The translations under genes and the position numbers were made by a program. 45,789 nucleotides of DNA from the NCBI GenBank assembly GCA_023251255.1, contig JAHEZD010000043.1:1-45789 (forward strand), read 5' to 3'. The notes under the pieces are model-generated. The model searched no databases, was not told the DNA's origin, and worked only from the letters and a program-made list of their open reading frames with translations. Source of the DNA: Chitinophagaceae bacterium (GTDB taxonomy: Bacteria; Bacteroidota; Bacteroidia; Chitinophagales; Chitinophagaceae). Positions 23,739 through 33,232 of this stretch are shown here, one piece after another; within the stretch, counting starts at the first letter, position 1; each line of letters starts with the position of its first letter.

Positions 23739-25034
23739 ATGCAGACTGCACCCAAAAAAGTCATCAATGCCTGGGCCATGTACGACTGGGCAAACAGTGC
23801 TTATAACCTTGTAATCACTTCCACTATTTTTCCAGCTTATTATGTGGCCATTACAGAAAAACATTTCCCGAACGATGAAGTCATTTTCTTCGGGAGAAAG
23901 TTCGTGAACACCTCCCTGTACGATTATGCACTCGCTGCTGCATTTTTGGTAGTAGCATTGATATCGCCCATACTTTCCTCCATTGCAGATTATAAGGGCA
24001 ACAAAAAGAGTTTCCTCCGCTTCTTTTGCCTAATGGGAAGTGCTTCCTGTTTTGCCATGTACTGGTTCGATTATAGCACACTGGAATTCGGGATTATTTC
24101 GGTTGTCATTGCTTGTATTGGCTTTTGGGCAAGCTTGGTTTACTATAACTCCTACCTACCTGAAATAGCTGCACCGGAGGACAGGGACAGGGTAAGCGCA
24201 AAAGGATTTGCAATGGGTTATATAGGTAGTGTACTGTTGCAGATTGTTTCCTTCCTATTTGTGCTTAAACCCGAATGGTTTGGCATTGTTGATAAATCAT
24301 TCCCTGCAAGGCTTTCCTTCTTGATGGTTGGCGTTTGGTGGTTTGGTTTTGCCCAAATTACCTTGTTTGTTTTGCCAAAGGGCAAACCTGCAATACAACG
24401 TGTAGGATATAATATTTTTACTAACGGGTTCATTGAGCTTAGAAAGGTTTTCAAGGAGTTCATGCAGATACCCATTCTGAAAAGGTACCTGTTTTCATTT
24501 TTCTTTTACAATATGGGGGTACAAACAGTAATGCTGGCTGCTGCAATTTTTGGCAAAAAGGAATTGAACATGCCCGAACAAAGTTTGATCATTACCATTC
24601 TATTGATCCAAATTGTGGCCATTGCTGGGGCCTATGCCATGAGCAAACTATCCTCCCTCATAGGTAACTTGAAAACACTGGCCATTGTGGTAGCCATCTG
24701 GATTGGTATTTGCATTGCGGCCTATTTTGTAAAAACCCAAATGCAGTTCTTTGTGCTGGCTTCCGTTGTGGGCTTGGTCATGGGTGGCATACAATCACTA
24801 AGCCGGTCAACCTATTCCAAATTAATGCCCGTAACCCATGACACGACTTCCTATTTCAGTTTTTATGATGTAACTGAGAAGGTGGCCATCGTTATTGGCA
24901 TGTTCAGTTTTGGCTTTATTGAGGAAATAACAGGAACCATGCGTAATTCTGTACTGGCCCTAATGGTATTTTTTATCATCGGGCTAATCGGTTTGCTGTT
25001 TGCTATGAAAAAAGAAAAATCAATGTCTATATAA
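23739..25034 (+). CDS. MFS transporter, UMF1/Atg22-like
   Basis: A 431-residue major facilitator protein with about 12 membrane helices. AWAMYDWANSAYNLVITSTIFPAYY at the N-terminus is the signature of the UMF1/vacuole-effluxer (Atg22-like) group. YYNSYLPEIAAPEDRDRVSAKGFAMGYIGS is the family loop between helices 4 and 5, and GGIQSLSRSTYSKLMP the second conserved loop. The substrate is unknown (amino acid export has been proposed for the eukaryotic relatives). TATCTTTA, one base from the -7 consensus, lies just upstream. Only seven bases separate it from the next gene, so the two form an operon. Confidence 0.9.
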   Translation: MQTAPKKVINAWAMYDWANSAYNLVITSTIFPAYYVAITEKHFPNDEVIFFGRKFVNTSLYDYALAAAFLVVALISPILSSIADYKGNKKSFLRFFCLMGSASCFAMYWFDYSTLEFGIISVVIACIGFWASLVYYNSYLPEIAAPEDRDRVSAKGFAMGYIGSVLLQIVSFLFVLKPEWFGIVDKSFPARLSFLMVGVWWFGFAQITLFVLPKGKPAIQRVGYNIFTNGFIELRKVFKEFMQIPILKRYLFSFFFYNMGVQTVMLAAAIFGKKELNMPEQSLIITILLIQIVAIAGAYAMSKLSSLIGNLKTLAIVVAIWIGICIAAYFVKTQMQFFVLASVVGLVMGGIQSLSRSTYSKLMPVTHDTTSYFSFYDVTEKVAIVIGMFSFGFIEEITGTMRNSVLALMVFFIIGLIGLLFAMKKEKSMSI

Positions 25035-25041
25035 CTCGAGT

Positions 25042-25911
25042 ATGCAACTATACACAATCAATACTGGTTATTTCAAATTGGATGGAGGTGCCATGTTCGG
25101 CGTTGTTCCTAAAAGTATCTGGAACAAACTGAATCCTGCCGATGAAAACAATATGTGCAGTTGGGCATTGCGTTGCCTGTTAATTGAAGACGGCAATAGA
25201 TTGATCCTGGTGGACAATGGCATGGGGAACAAACAGGACCAAAAGTTCTTTGGGCATTATTATTTACATGGAGAGGAGACTTTGGAGAAATCCTTAGCGA
25301 AATACGGCTTCACCAAAAACGATATTACAGATGTAATCCTTACCCATCTTCACTTTGACCATTGTGGTGGCAGCATTGAAAGGGTTAATGACCAATTGGT
25401 GCCCGCTTTTAAAAAGGCCATTTACTGGAGCAATGAAAGGCATTGGGAATGGTCCACTAAGCCAAATGAAAGGGAAAAGGCTTCGTTCCTGAAGGAAAAT
25501 ATTTTACCGATACAGGAGAGTGGGCAATTACAGCTCATCCAAACACCCACCAGCAATTTAGCAGAAACAGGCATGCTGGGTGAAACAAGGTTTAGCGAAA
25601 ACATTTCCCTACGCTTCGTCAATGGCCATACGGATATGATGATGCTTCCACAGTTGGCCTATAAAGAAAGAACGGTTGTTTACATGGCTGATTTGCTGCC
25701 TAGCATTGGCCATATTCCTCTGCCGTATGTAATGGGGTATGATATGTTCCCCTTGACTACCTTACTTGAAAAGAAATCCTTTCTGCAGGAGGCCTTCAGC
25801 AATAACTATGTCTTATTCTTTGAACATGATGCAATGAACGAATGCTGCTCATTGAAGCAAACCGAGAAGGGAATCAGGCAGGATGCCATTTTCAACTTAG
25901 CTGAATTATAA
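25042..25911 (+). CDS. Metallo-beta-lactamase-fold hydrolase
   Basis: A 289-residue soluble hydrolase. THLHFDHCGG at 101-110 is the HxHxDH metal motif; FVNGHTDMMML supplies the next histidine and VVYMADLLPS the bridging aspartate, with a late histidine in FFEHDAMNE. The overall plan (GAMFGVVPKSIW at the N-terminus) is shared by lactonase-like and uncharacterised MBL hydrolases. No signal peptide, so it is cytosolic. The substrate cannot be told. It is probably co-transcribed with the MFS gene upstream and ends at a bidirectional terminator. Confidence 0.9.
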   Translation: MQLYTINTGYFKLDGGAMFGVVPKSIWNKLNPADENNMCSWALRCLLIEDGNRLILVDNGMGNKQDQKFFGHYYLHGEETLEKSLAKYGFTKNDITDVILTHLHFDHCGGSIERVNDQLVPAFKKAIYWSNERHWEWSTKPNEREKASFLKENILPIQESGQLQLIQTPTSNLAETGMLGETRFSENISLRFVNGHTDMMMLPQLAYKERTVVYMADLLPSIGHIPLPYVMGYDMFPLTTLLEKKSFLQEAFSNNYVLFFEHDAMNECCSLKQTEKGIRQDAIFNLAEL

Positions 25912-25936
25912 TATAGCTAAACCAAACAGGTGCTAA

Positions 25937-25974
25937 AAAAGGGAAGGTGTCCTATATAGAACACCTTCCCTTTT
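25937..25974. terminator. Bidirectional intrinsic terminator
   Basis: A 14-bp perfect stem AAAAGGGAAGGTGT/ACACCTTCCCTTTT with a 10-base loop and A/T tracts on both sides, between the converging hydrolase gene and gldN. Confidence 0.92.
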
Positions 25975-25993
25975 ATCATTTTCAATTCATCTA

Positions 25994-27112
25994 CTAATAA
26001 GACCATAAGTCCTGCTCGTAGTTGAAGATTTTTTCTTTAATATTCTCCCCTTCTAGCAAGCGGAAGAGGGGATCTTTAATTAGCTGAGCAAGAGTTCTAT
26101 CAGTAGGATTGTCCATTGTTGACTTTGTGATGTTACTACTGAAAAATCTTCCTTCAAAAATTTCTTCCCACGTCATTCTGCCTCCAACATTCTTGGGGTT
26201 ATAAGCAAAATATTTAGCTAGAGTTGGTCTTAAATCAGGATAATAAACCCAAAATAATGGATAATAGGATGGCGGTCCAGTAGCCTTCTTTTGACCTGGT
26301 GGCAATGGGTTGGGTGCCAAAGGTGCTATCCCAATGATTCGAACGAACATTCTGCTACTTTCCTTATCAAACAACCATTGCTCCTTAATCCTGAATTTAT
26401 AAATGGAATCTGGTTTAGGAGCCTTCAAATTAGCTTTCCATTGAATTACCGTATCCATAATATCAGGGTTATTGATATTTTCAGAATATGTGGTATCCAA
26501 AATAGAAGACGTATTTGTTGACGCGGCCAACACATCCTTATATGTAAGAGGTGTAGTAAACCTATCGTCCTCTGCTGAAAAAGCAATAGCAGAATCACTA
26601 TTTTTTATAGCATTTAAAATGATAGAAAAAAATCGTTGATCACCACTTTCATCTTTTCCCGAATAGACAAAAGGTAGATTCATTTTTTCGCGAGCATCAA
26701 TTTCACGCCAAACAAATTGGCTATACGTTGCATCATCTTCCCGAATATGATCGTATGGCAAAGGTCTTCGGTCATTTACAGAACCTTTTTCGTACCCATA
26801 GCCATTACGTTTACCTGGAATTACAACTGTGCCATATTCCCTTGAATTGCTCTCACGTGTAGTATCATACCTTTTGCCAGCTTTTACGATAGTATCTTTC
26901 TTACCTGGATTGGTATTGTTAACTATAGGAGATGTAGAAGGATTTGTAGTCGCCCCTTTTTTCCCATTTTTACCAGTTGCTGGTGCCGTAGTTGCGGGTG
27001 TTGTAGTTGCAGGAATTGGATCTTTTTTAATCTTTTTAAATTGTCCAAACCCCTCAACAACAAACATTGTCGTTCCGGTCAATAGCAATAATAAAATTCG
27101 TAACTTATTCAT
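25994..27112 (-). CDS. gldN: Gliding motility / type IX secretion protein GldN
   Basis: GldN (PorN) binds the GldK ring at the periplasmic face of the outer membrane and is essential for type IX secretion. The 372-residue protein has a signal peptide (about 1-23), a Thr/Pro/Ala/Lys-rich linker (about 30-85, with KKGATTNPSTSP), then the conserved domain. That domain includes DATYSQFVWREIDAREKMNLPFVY and IKEQWLFDKESSRMFVRIIGIAPL, and ends YYPDLRPTLAKYFAYNPKNV...MTWEEIFEGRFFSS. The linker makes it longer than many homologs. It is the last gene of gldKLMN, 10 bases after gldM, and is followed by a terminator. Confidence 0.95.
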   Translation of the reverse strand: MNKLRILLLLLTGTTMFVVEGFGQFKKIKKDPIPATTTPATTAPATGKNGKKGATTNPSTSPIVNNTNPGKKDTIVKAGKRYDTTRESNSREYGTVVIPGKRNGYGYEKGSVNDRRPLPYDHIREDDATYSQFVWREIDAREKMNLPFVYSGKDESGDQRFFSIILNAIKNSDSAIAFSAEDDRFTTPLTYKDVLAASTNTSSILDTTYSENINNPDIMDTVIQWKANLKAPKPDSIYKFRIKEQWLFDKESSRMFVRIIGIAPLAPNPLPPGQKKATGPPSYYPLFWVYYPDLRPTLAKYFAYNPKNVGGRMTWEEIFEGRFFSSNITKSTMDNPTDRTLAQLIKDPLFRLLEGENIKEKIFNYEQDLWSY

Positions 27113-27122
27113 AAAATAAAAT

Positions 27123-28685
27123 TTATTCTAGTACAAAAGTAATATTACCTTCCAAATCCCTCACATTACCAATTTGGTCTGCAACCCTAATGGCGCCTAT
27201 TACAACTGTAGTTCCAGCAGTACACCTATTCATGAATTTCCTTGCTTCAGCATTGAATGCATTCCCTGTCACCTCAACAACTTCATTTTTTTCCTCAAAA
27301 CCGGTACCAGTAAAATACATTGCGAAAGAAACTACCTTAAAACTGTATCCTTCAAAAATGAAATCAATTAATTTAGCAGATACACCACCTGCAGCCTTAA
27401 ATTGTGAGGCAGTCATATCTCCACCTTGTTTACCATTAACTTGAGCTACAGGGCTAGGAATCCTTTTAATTGGAATCTTGAATTCTTGAGAAACCTTTGA
27501 CTTTAAATCTGTAACCTTTACAATTGCAACACCAGGTGTCGTACATTGAACTGTATATTGACCTTTACCTTTGTCGGTTTTAGTAACCCCAGGACCTTCA
27601 ACAGTCACTTGAGTCTGCTCAGCTCCGCCAGAACCTGTTGCACTTAATGGATTTTCAATTCCACCTGCATAAAATACCCTTGTAGCATCCGTAGAAAGTG
27701 TTATTCCAGGTCTTTGTCCAACAGTGTACTTGATTTGCTTGGTAGTCGTTTTCATTTGACCATCTGCCTGATCACGGTAATTAATTGTGACGGTCTTTGT
27801 GTATTCACCAGGTGATTCAGGAGCTTTGGTTTTCACTTCATAATCGCCTAATGGTGTTTTTACAGCAGTTTGTCCATCAACAGTGATAGAAGGCTCTGCT
27901 TTGGAGCTGTATGCTCCAATACCAGCATTAATAGTGAATTCATCTCCAGGTAACATATAAGTAGAGCTAGAGTTAGCAATTACACCAAACGCATCATAGG
28001 TAAATATTACCTCCCCTATTTTCTTATGGCAGAATTCAACTACTTGAGCTTCGCTGTTCCTTATATCATTTTGAAATTTACTCAAAATAGTCAACCCTGC
28101 AATTGTTGGCGTCATATGGAAATACCCACTGGCCCAATCATGTGCACCTTCACCATAACTTTTCGGAAGGTCTAAAGGAATAGAAGATCCTAATTCATTT
28201 GCTATTGAACTATCAATAGCCATCAATTTAGTCTTAAACTCTACAAGTTTATTATACATCTCCTTACCTTTCGCCGGCGTTTTCTTCTTCTCATTACCAG
28301 TAATAAACAAACGGGTTGCTGCCTCTAAGTCATCTACTTTATAGGTGGTATCCTTTGGAGGATTGAAGCCCGCTTCTTGTTTTAGCTCCAATTGCATTTG
28401 GTCAACATATTTATATGCTTCATCTGCCAGCTTATGAGCCTGTTGAGCTTTATCATTCCAAAAAGTAGCCTTTTCTCTAGACGAAGGATCTTCCATCTTC
28501 TTTTGAAAAGATTTAAACAATTGATCAGTCTTTCCTGAAGCAATTTCTGTAGAAACGTCCAAACTATGCTTCACTATTTTAAATGCATTCAATATTTCAG
28601 ACGACACATTGAGTGCAAGTAGTGCGGTTAGCACTAAATACATCAAGTTAATCATCTTCTGCCGTGGCTCTTTAGGTAGAGACAT
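27123..28685 (-). CDS. gldM: Gliding motility / type IX secretion protein GldM
   Basis: GldM forms the periplasmic shaft of the T9SS motor, driven by proton flow through GldL. The 520-residue protein starts in the cytosol (MSLPKEPRQKMINLMYL), has one membrane helix at about 13-31 and then long periplasmic domains. D1 is largely helical (about 35-220), followed by beta-rich D2-D4. The conserved KMINLMYLVLTALLALNVSSEILNAF and the Ig-like YEVKTKAPESPGEYTKTV are typical. Its position between gldL and gldN and its full length support an intact motor. Confidence 0.97.
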   Translation of the reverse strand: MSLPKEPRQKMINLMYLVLTALLALNVSSEILNAFKIVKHSLDVSTEIASGKTDQLFKSFQKKMEDPSSREKATFWNDKAQQAHKLADEAYKYVDQMQLELKQEAGFNPPKDTTYKVDDLEAATRLFITGNEKKKTPAKGKEMYNKLVEFKTKLMAIDSSIANELGSSIPLDLPKSYGEGAHDWASGYFHMTPTIAGLTILSKFQNDIRNSEAQVVEFCHKKIGEVIFTYDAFGVIANSSSTYMLPGDEFTINAGIGAYSSKAEPSITVDGQTAVKTPLGDYEVKTKAPESPGEYTKTVTINYRDQADGQMKTTTKQIKYTVGQRPGITLSTDATRVFYAGGIENPLSATGSGGAEQTQVTVEGPGVTKTDKGKGQYTVQCTTPGVAIVKVTDLKSKVSQEFKIPIKRIPSPVAQVNGKQGGDMTASQFKAAGGVSAKLIDFIFEGYSFKVVSFAMYFTGTGFEEKNEVVEVTGNAFNAEARKFMNRCTAGTTVVIGAIRVADQIGNVRDLEGNITFVLE

Positions 28686-28744
28686 TTTTTATTAATTTAT
28701 AGTACTGTTTACTAATAAGGTTAGGGACAATGCTAGCATATCAA

Positions 28745-29506
28745 TTATCTGCCTTGCATTGCAGTAAGCATATTGCCATATACAGAATTGAGTCTGGTCA
28801 AGTTGCCAGCTAATGCAGCAATTTGCTCCTTGGCCTTAACAGCATCTTCAGCAGTACCGTTCATTGCAGCACTTGCCTGAGCAAGTTTACCATAAAACTG
28901 GTTGAGTGCTTTAAGGTGGTTTTGGCTCTCCTGTAATTCCAGTTCGTAAATAGTATTCAAAGAAGATAGGTTTTTGGTCAATCCCTGTACTTGTTCATGG
29001 AACTGCTTGGTGCTTTCAGAAGCTGCATTAAACGAAGAAAGTGAAGTTGTTGTTTGCTGAACAGCACTGGCAATTGAACTCATTGCAGTAGCAGCTTCCT
29101 TGCTTTTTGCAGAAAAATCACCAGTTGATTTTACAACGTCCCCAATGTCGCCAAGATTTCCTACAGTGGTACCCAGCTTTTGGAAACCGGAACCCAGTTT
29201 TGCAAGGTTTGCAGGCGTAATATCAGCATCATCGAGCATTTTTTCCATGCTTTTAAGTGCTGGATTTCCTTTATCTTTTTCACCAGGTAAATGAACTTCA
29301 TGATCGTCCATGGCTGGATAATAAATATACAATATACCGTAAACCAAGAACACCGCAGCCTCAGTTGTTAAACCAATTTTCAACCAAATATCTGCATCAG
29401 GTGAGTGAAGGATTTTTCTTAACGCACCCCAAATTACGATTGCCGCTGCAACAGATACAAAAACATCCACGATTTTGCCCACTTTAGCAGGAATTTTTGC
29501 TGCCAT
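28745..29506 (-). CDS. gldL: Gliding motility / type IX secretion protein GldL
   Basis: GldL forms the inner-membrane ring that, with GldM, converts proton-motive force into rotation. The 253-residue protein has two membrane helices (about 12-31 and 43-63) and a long cytosolic helical tail. The buried glutamate essential for proton use is present at E49 (GLTTEAAVF), in the same place as in Flavobacterium GldL. The C-terminal tail repeats coiled-coil-like ALNQFYGKLAQASAAMN and LAGNLTRLNSVYGNML strings. It has 59 bases to gldM and 119 to gldK. Confidence 0.97.
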   Translation of the reverse strand: MAAKIPAKVGKIVDVFVSVAAAIVIWGALRKILHSPDADIWLKIGLTTEAAVFLVYGILYIYYPAMDDHEVHLPGEKDKGNPALKSMEKMLDDADITPANLAKLGSGFQKLGTTVGNLGDIGDVVKSTGDFSAKSKEAATAMSSIASAVQQTTTSLSSFNAASESTKQFHEQVQGLTKNLSSLNTIYELELQESQNHLKALNQFYGKLAQASAAMNGTAEDAVKAKEQIAALAGNLTRLNSVYGNMLTAMQGR

Positions 29507-29625
29507 TTTCTTAAAATTTTAAAGTTTAGAAGTTTGGTTATGATAATAAAAGTCACTAACGTTTTAAAAACGAAGTTATTTGCAAGTTGCTTACTAAAAA
29601 ATACTCAATAATCTGATGGGTTAAT

Positions 29626-30918
29626 TTATTTCCTCATTCGGGGAGCTAAGTCAATAACGCAACGGAAACCAATATACGATTTCGCTGTATCTTGATACTC
29701 ATAAGCCCTTGTGCCAGTCTGTAGGTAGTAACCCACGTCTTTCCAACTACCACCACGAACTACTTTACGTTTCATTCTTGGAGGGTCATTATCAATGGCA
29801 TCATAGCGGATATCTGGATTGAAGTCTGCAACTAAGTTATAGGCACCTTCATAAAAATAGGATTCTGTCCACTCAGCCACATTACCGGCCATATTGTAAA
29901 GGCCATAATCGTTGGGCCAATAGGCATCAGCACGAACAGTGTAAAAACCACCATCTTCTGCATAGTTTCCACGACCTGGTTTGAAGTTTGCCAATAAACA
30001 GCCTTTCTTGTTCCTTAAATAGTAGTTGCCCCAAGGAAACATTGAGTTCGTTCTTCCACCACGAGCTGCATATTCCCACTCAGCCTCACTTGGCAAACGG
30101 AAATCGCTTTCAACAGCTTTTTTCTTTTTCTCCAAAAAACTGTTCTGGAAATGTGTTCTCCAATGGCAAAATGCAACCGCTTGCTTCCAGTTTACACCCA
30201 CAACTGGGTAGTTACCAAATGAAGGATGGGAGAAATACCTCTTCACCATTGGTTCATTATAGGAATAAGAGAAATCCCTCATCCATACCAATGTATCAGG
30301 ATAAATTTTTTGGTCAAATCTTTTTATAAACGACTTCCTGGGAGCATCTTTGTTTTCAATTTTAGCTGCTTCCTTCAAATCGAAATACTCTATATGGTAC
30401 ACAATTTTCTTGGGATCAACTTCAGCCTTGCCATAAAGCCTCTCAGGCGCATCGATCATTAATTTGTTGCCCAGTTTTTCCAGATTAGCTTGATCAAATT
30501 TGATATCCTTCCTTCTTGTCCAATCAACCGCTATAGCAGAGTCACTACCAGAACCACCACTGGTTGTTTTTACAAAGCCCAGCTCTTTAAGGGCAATGGA
30601 ATCCCTGGTCCACAAAACAAACTGGCGATATTCATTGTTGGTAATTTCTGTTTGGTCCATCCAGAAACCATTGATAGATACTTGCTTATTACGGGCAGTA
30701 AAATTGAAGTTTATATCTTCATCACTTGGTCCCATGTGAAAGGTTCCAGGAGGTACATATGCCATGCCAAAAGGAGAACCCATACTGGGTTTCGCTGATG
30801 GGGCGACACCATGTAATTGACCATCATCAGGCGCACCTTTTGATTTTCCTTTCTTATTACATGCCACCATACTAACTAGTAGGGCTGGCAACAGGATAGC
30901 ACTAAAACGATATCTCAT
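29626..30918 (-). CDS. gldK: Gliding motility / type IX secretion lipoprotein GldK
   Basis: GldK (PorK) is an outer-membrane lipoprotein forming, with GldN, the large periplasmic ring of the T9SS. The 430-residue protein has a lipoprotein signal with lipobox SMVAC near residue 20. The rest is a formylglycine-generating-enzyme-like (FGE/sulfatase-modifying) fold: GMAYVPPGTFHMG, VSINGFWMDQTEITNNEYRQF, FRLPSEAEWEYAARGG, NMAGNVAEWTES and RKVVRGGSWKD, ending GFRCV. The fold is structural here, not catalytic. A canonical promoter lies just upstream, making this the first gene of gldKLMN. Confidence 0.97.
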   Translation of the reverse strand: MRYRFSAILLPALLVSMVACNKKGKSKGAPDDGQLHGVAPSAKPSMGSPFGMAYVPPGTFHMGPSDEDINFNFTARNKQVSINGFWMDQTEITNNEYRQFVLWTRDSIALKELGFVKTTSGGSGSDSAIAVDWTRRKDIKFDQANLEKLGNKLMIDAPERLYGKAEVDPKKIVYHIEYFDLKEAAKIENKDAPRKSFIKRFDQKIYPDTLVWMRDFSYSYNEPMVKRYFSHPSFGNYPVVGVNWKQAVAFCHWRTHFQNSFLEKKKKAVESDFRLPSEAEWEYAARGGRTNSMFPWGNYYLRNKKGCLLANFKPGRGNYAEDGGFYTVRADAYWPNDYGLYNMAGNVAEWTESYFYEGAYNLVADFNPDIRYDAIDNDPPRMKRKVVRGGSWKDVGYYLQTGTRAYEYQDTAKSYIGFRCVIDLAPRMRK

Positions 30919-30946
30919 TCGATTAAAATGATTTGAAGGGTAGTGA

Positions 30947-30976
30947 CAAATATATTGAAATTAGCTTCCGCACCAA
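30947..30976 (-). promoter_or_regulatory. gldKLMN promoter (-33 TTGG, -7 TATATTTG)
   Basis: On the minus strand TTG and TATATTTG are separated by 19 bases, an excellent Bacteroidota promoter. The predicted start leaves a leader of about 20 bases before the gldK ATG. Confidence 0.75.
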
Positions 30977-31110
30977 CGATAATTCAAAAAAATTTCGGTA
31001 TAAACAGAAAATTAATAACGCTGATCTGGAAAAAAATATTGTTTACAACAGAAAATGTAAAAAATTACCCCATTAAATCATTTTGAATTGGAAAGATAAA
31101 TAACAGGATG

Positions 31111-33153
31111 TTACACATTTGCTAAAAATCTTCCTAGGTTAGTTTCCGGTTCATTGCAAACATAATCCCTACAGAGATAATAACAAGTGCCATCAACAGG
31201 ATTTTTTTCTTGCAATAATGGAAACGCATTATTGGCTCCAATGGATGCCTGAATGATTTTGTTTGGAATATAAGTACTTAATACTGCTGGTAACGTTTGC
31301 GTAAAATCCTTGCCAACTACTGCAATTTCATTGATTCCAACTACCCGCTGCTGAATAAAGGATGCCCAAACCCCAAATGAGGTCGGGTAACGCATTATTG
31401 CATTTCCAAGTGACTCCACCATTTTATTACTTCTACTGCCATACTCCTGCTCGTCAAAAACAATAGCCAAATAATCCAGGTTCAACGCCATGCAGGCATT
31501 CCCACTGGGAGTGGCCCCGTCATACACTTCTTTTTTCCTGACAATAATATCGGCCTGCTCCTTACTTGTGTAAAAGAAATAACCACTTTCTTCTTCTGAA
31601 AAATTTTCAATCACAAAATCGACTAGCTTTTTTGCTTTGGTTAGGTAAGTGCTCTCCCCTGTTACTTCTTGCAGGTTGATATATGCCTGAACCAAAAAAG
31701 CATAATCATCCAAAAAAGCCGGGATCTTGGCAATCCCGTTTTTATACGTGTGATAAAAACCATTTTGCCCATTGGCCATATGCTCCTCAATAAAATGCAT
31801 GTTTGAAACTGCCAGTTCCTTATATTCATTTTTTCCCAATGCAGCATAGGCCTTGCTACAGGCTGTGTTCATTAGTGCATTCCATCCCAATAAAATTTTG
31901 TCATCGAGTAATGGCCTTATCCGGAGATTTCTTTGTTGGAGCAGCTTTTCCCTGCTTTTTTTTAGGCCCATCCTCAATTCAATAGGATCCAACTCTTTCT
32001 TAATTGCCATCTGCTCAATGGTTTCTGTAAGCCAGAGGATATTGCTGTGCTCCCAATTGCCGCCTTCTGACACATTGTATATTTCGCAAAAAATAGCTGC
32101 TTCATTACCCAGTATTGTTTCTATCTCTTTCTTGCTCCAAGTATAGAATTTACCTTCCACCCCTTCGCTATCTGCATCCAATGCACTATAAAAACCATCT
32201 TGTACACTTACCATTTCACGCTGAATGAATTCCATGGTCTGATTGATTGCTTCTGCATACAGTTCCTTCTTGGTGAGTTGGTATGCTTCGCTCAGAACTG
32301 CAATCAGCAATGCATTGTCGTACAGCATCTTCTCAAAATGTGGGGCCAACCATTTTGCATCTGTACTGTACCGCGAAAACCCTCCTCCAATTTGATCATA
32401 AATACCCCCATAAACCATCTTGTCAAGGCTCAATAATGCATGTTGCAAAGCATCCTCATCTTTGGTAAAATGATAATGGCGTAATAAAAACTGAATAGAA
32501 GATGTCTGGGGGAATTTTGGTGCATTGCCAAAACCGCCCCATTCCTTATCTGCTTGTTTCAAGATATTTCCAGCAATAAGGTTGATGTTTTCCTTCTCAA
32601 AAACAGTAGGGTTATGTGTTGAACCGGGTTTGGGGGTTCCGAATGAATTGGAACTGCTTAAATGTTTTATAATATTCCCTGCCTGGCTCTCTATTTCATC
32701 CTTCTTTTCTTTATAAGCCAAATGGATGCTTTCTAGAACATCTGTCCAACTATTTCTGTTATATGCTTTTATTGGTGGAAAGTAAGTGCCTCCAAAAAAG
32801 GGTTTTGTATCTGGCGTAAGGAAAACATTCAAAGGCCAGCCACCGCTCCCCGTCATTGCCTGAACGGCATCCATGTAGATATGATCAAGGTCCGGCCTCT
32901 CTTCCCTGTCAATTTTTATATTGATGAAATACTCGTTCATCAACTTGGCTGTTTCCAAATTCTCGAAGCTTTCCCTTTCCATCACATGGCACCAATGGCA
33001 GGCCGCATAACCAATGCTCACCAATATGGGTTTGTCTTCCTGTTTCGCTCTTTGTAGCGCTTCTGGGCCCCAAGGATACCAATCAACAGGATTGTGGGCA
33101 TGTTGCAGAAGGTAAGGTGATGTTTCGTTGATCAATTTATTCGTGTAAACCAT
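31111..33153 (-). CDS. DUF255 thioredoxin-domain protein (YyaL/SPATA20-like)
   Basis: A 680-residue soluble protein of the YyaL/spermatogenesis-associated protein 20 family. The N-terminal DUF255 thioredoxin-like domain (about 1-165) opens with [20 protein letters not shown] and has the redox pair C52/C55 (ACHWCHVME). The rest is an alpha/alpha-toroid like six-hairpin glycosidases ([49 protein letters not shown]). The physiological function is unsettled. It has its own -7 box next to the ATG. The 192-base gap to gldK contains the gldK promoter. Confidence 0.93.
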   Translation of the reverse strand: MVYTNKLINETSPYLLQHAHNPVDWYPWGPEALQRAKQEDKPILVSIGYAACHWCHVMERESFENLETAKLMNEYFINIKIDREERPDLDHIYMDAVQAMTGSGGWPLNVFLTPDTKPFFGGTYFPPIKAYNRNSWTDVLESIHLAYKEKKDEIESQAGNIIKHLSSSNSFGTPKPGSTHNPTVFEKENINLIAGNILKQADKEWGGFGNAPKFPQTSSIQFLLRHYHFTKDEDALQHALLSLDKMVYGGIYDQIGGGFSRYSTDAKWLAPHFEKMLYDNALLIAVLSEAYQLTKKELYAEAINQTMEFIQREMVSVQDGFYSALDADSEGVEGKFYTWSKKEIETILGNEAAIFCEIYNVSEGGNWEHSNILWLTETIEQMAIKKELDPIELRMGLKKSREKLLQQRNLRIRPLLDDKILLGWNALMNTACSKAYAALGKNEYKELAVSNMHFIEEHMANGQNGFYHTYKNGIAKIPAFLDDYAFLVQAYINLQEVTGESTYLTKAKKLVDFVIENFSEEESGYFFYTSKEQADIIVRKKEVYDGATPSGNACMALNLDYLAIVFDEQEYGSRSNKMVESLGNAIMRYPTSFGVWASFIQQRVVGINEIAVVGKDFTQTLPAVLSTYIPNKIIQASIGANNAFPLLQEKNPVDGTCYYLCRDYVCNEPETNLGRFLANV

Positions 33154-33157
33154 ATTT

Positions 33158-33165
33158 CAAATGTA
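33158..33165 (-). promoter_or_regulatory. -7 box TACATTTG for the DUF255 gene
   Basis: TACATTTG on the minus strand ends four bases before the ATG, which predicts a leaderless mRNA. Confidence 0.55.
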
Positions 33166-33167
33166 GT

Positions 33168-33206
33168 AAAATGAAAATGGCCAGTTTGCTGTTAACAAAC
33201 TGGCCA
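33168..33206 (-). terminator. Intrinsic terminator after hemD
   Basis: An 11-bp stem TGGCCAGTTTG/CAAACTGGCCA with a 7-base loop. On the minus strand it is followed by the T-rich ATTTTCATTTTACT. It ends the DUF4271-hemD unit and lies just upstream of the DUF255 promoter. Confidence 0.8.
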
Positions 33207-33232
33207 GGGCATTCAATCTATTTTTCAGGGAA

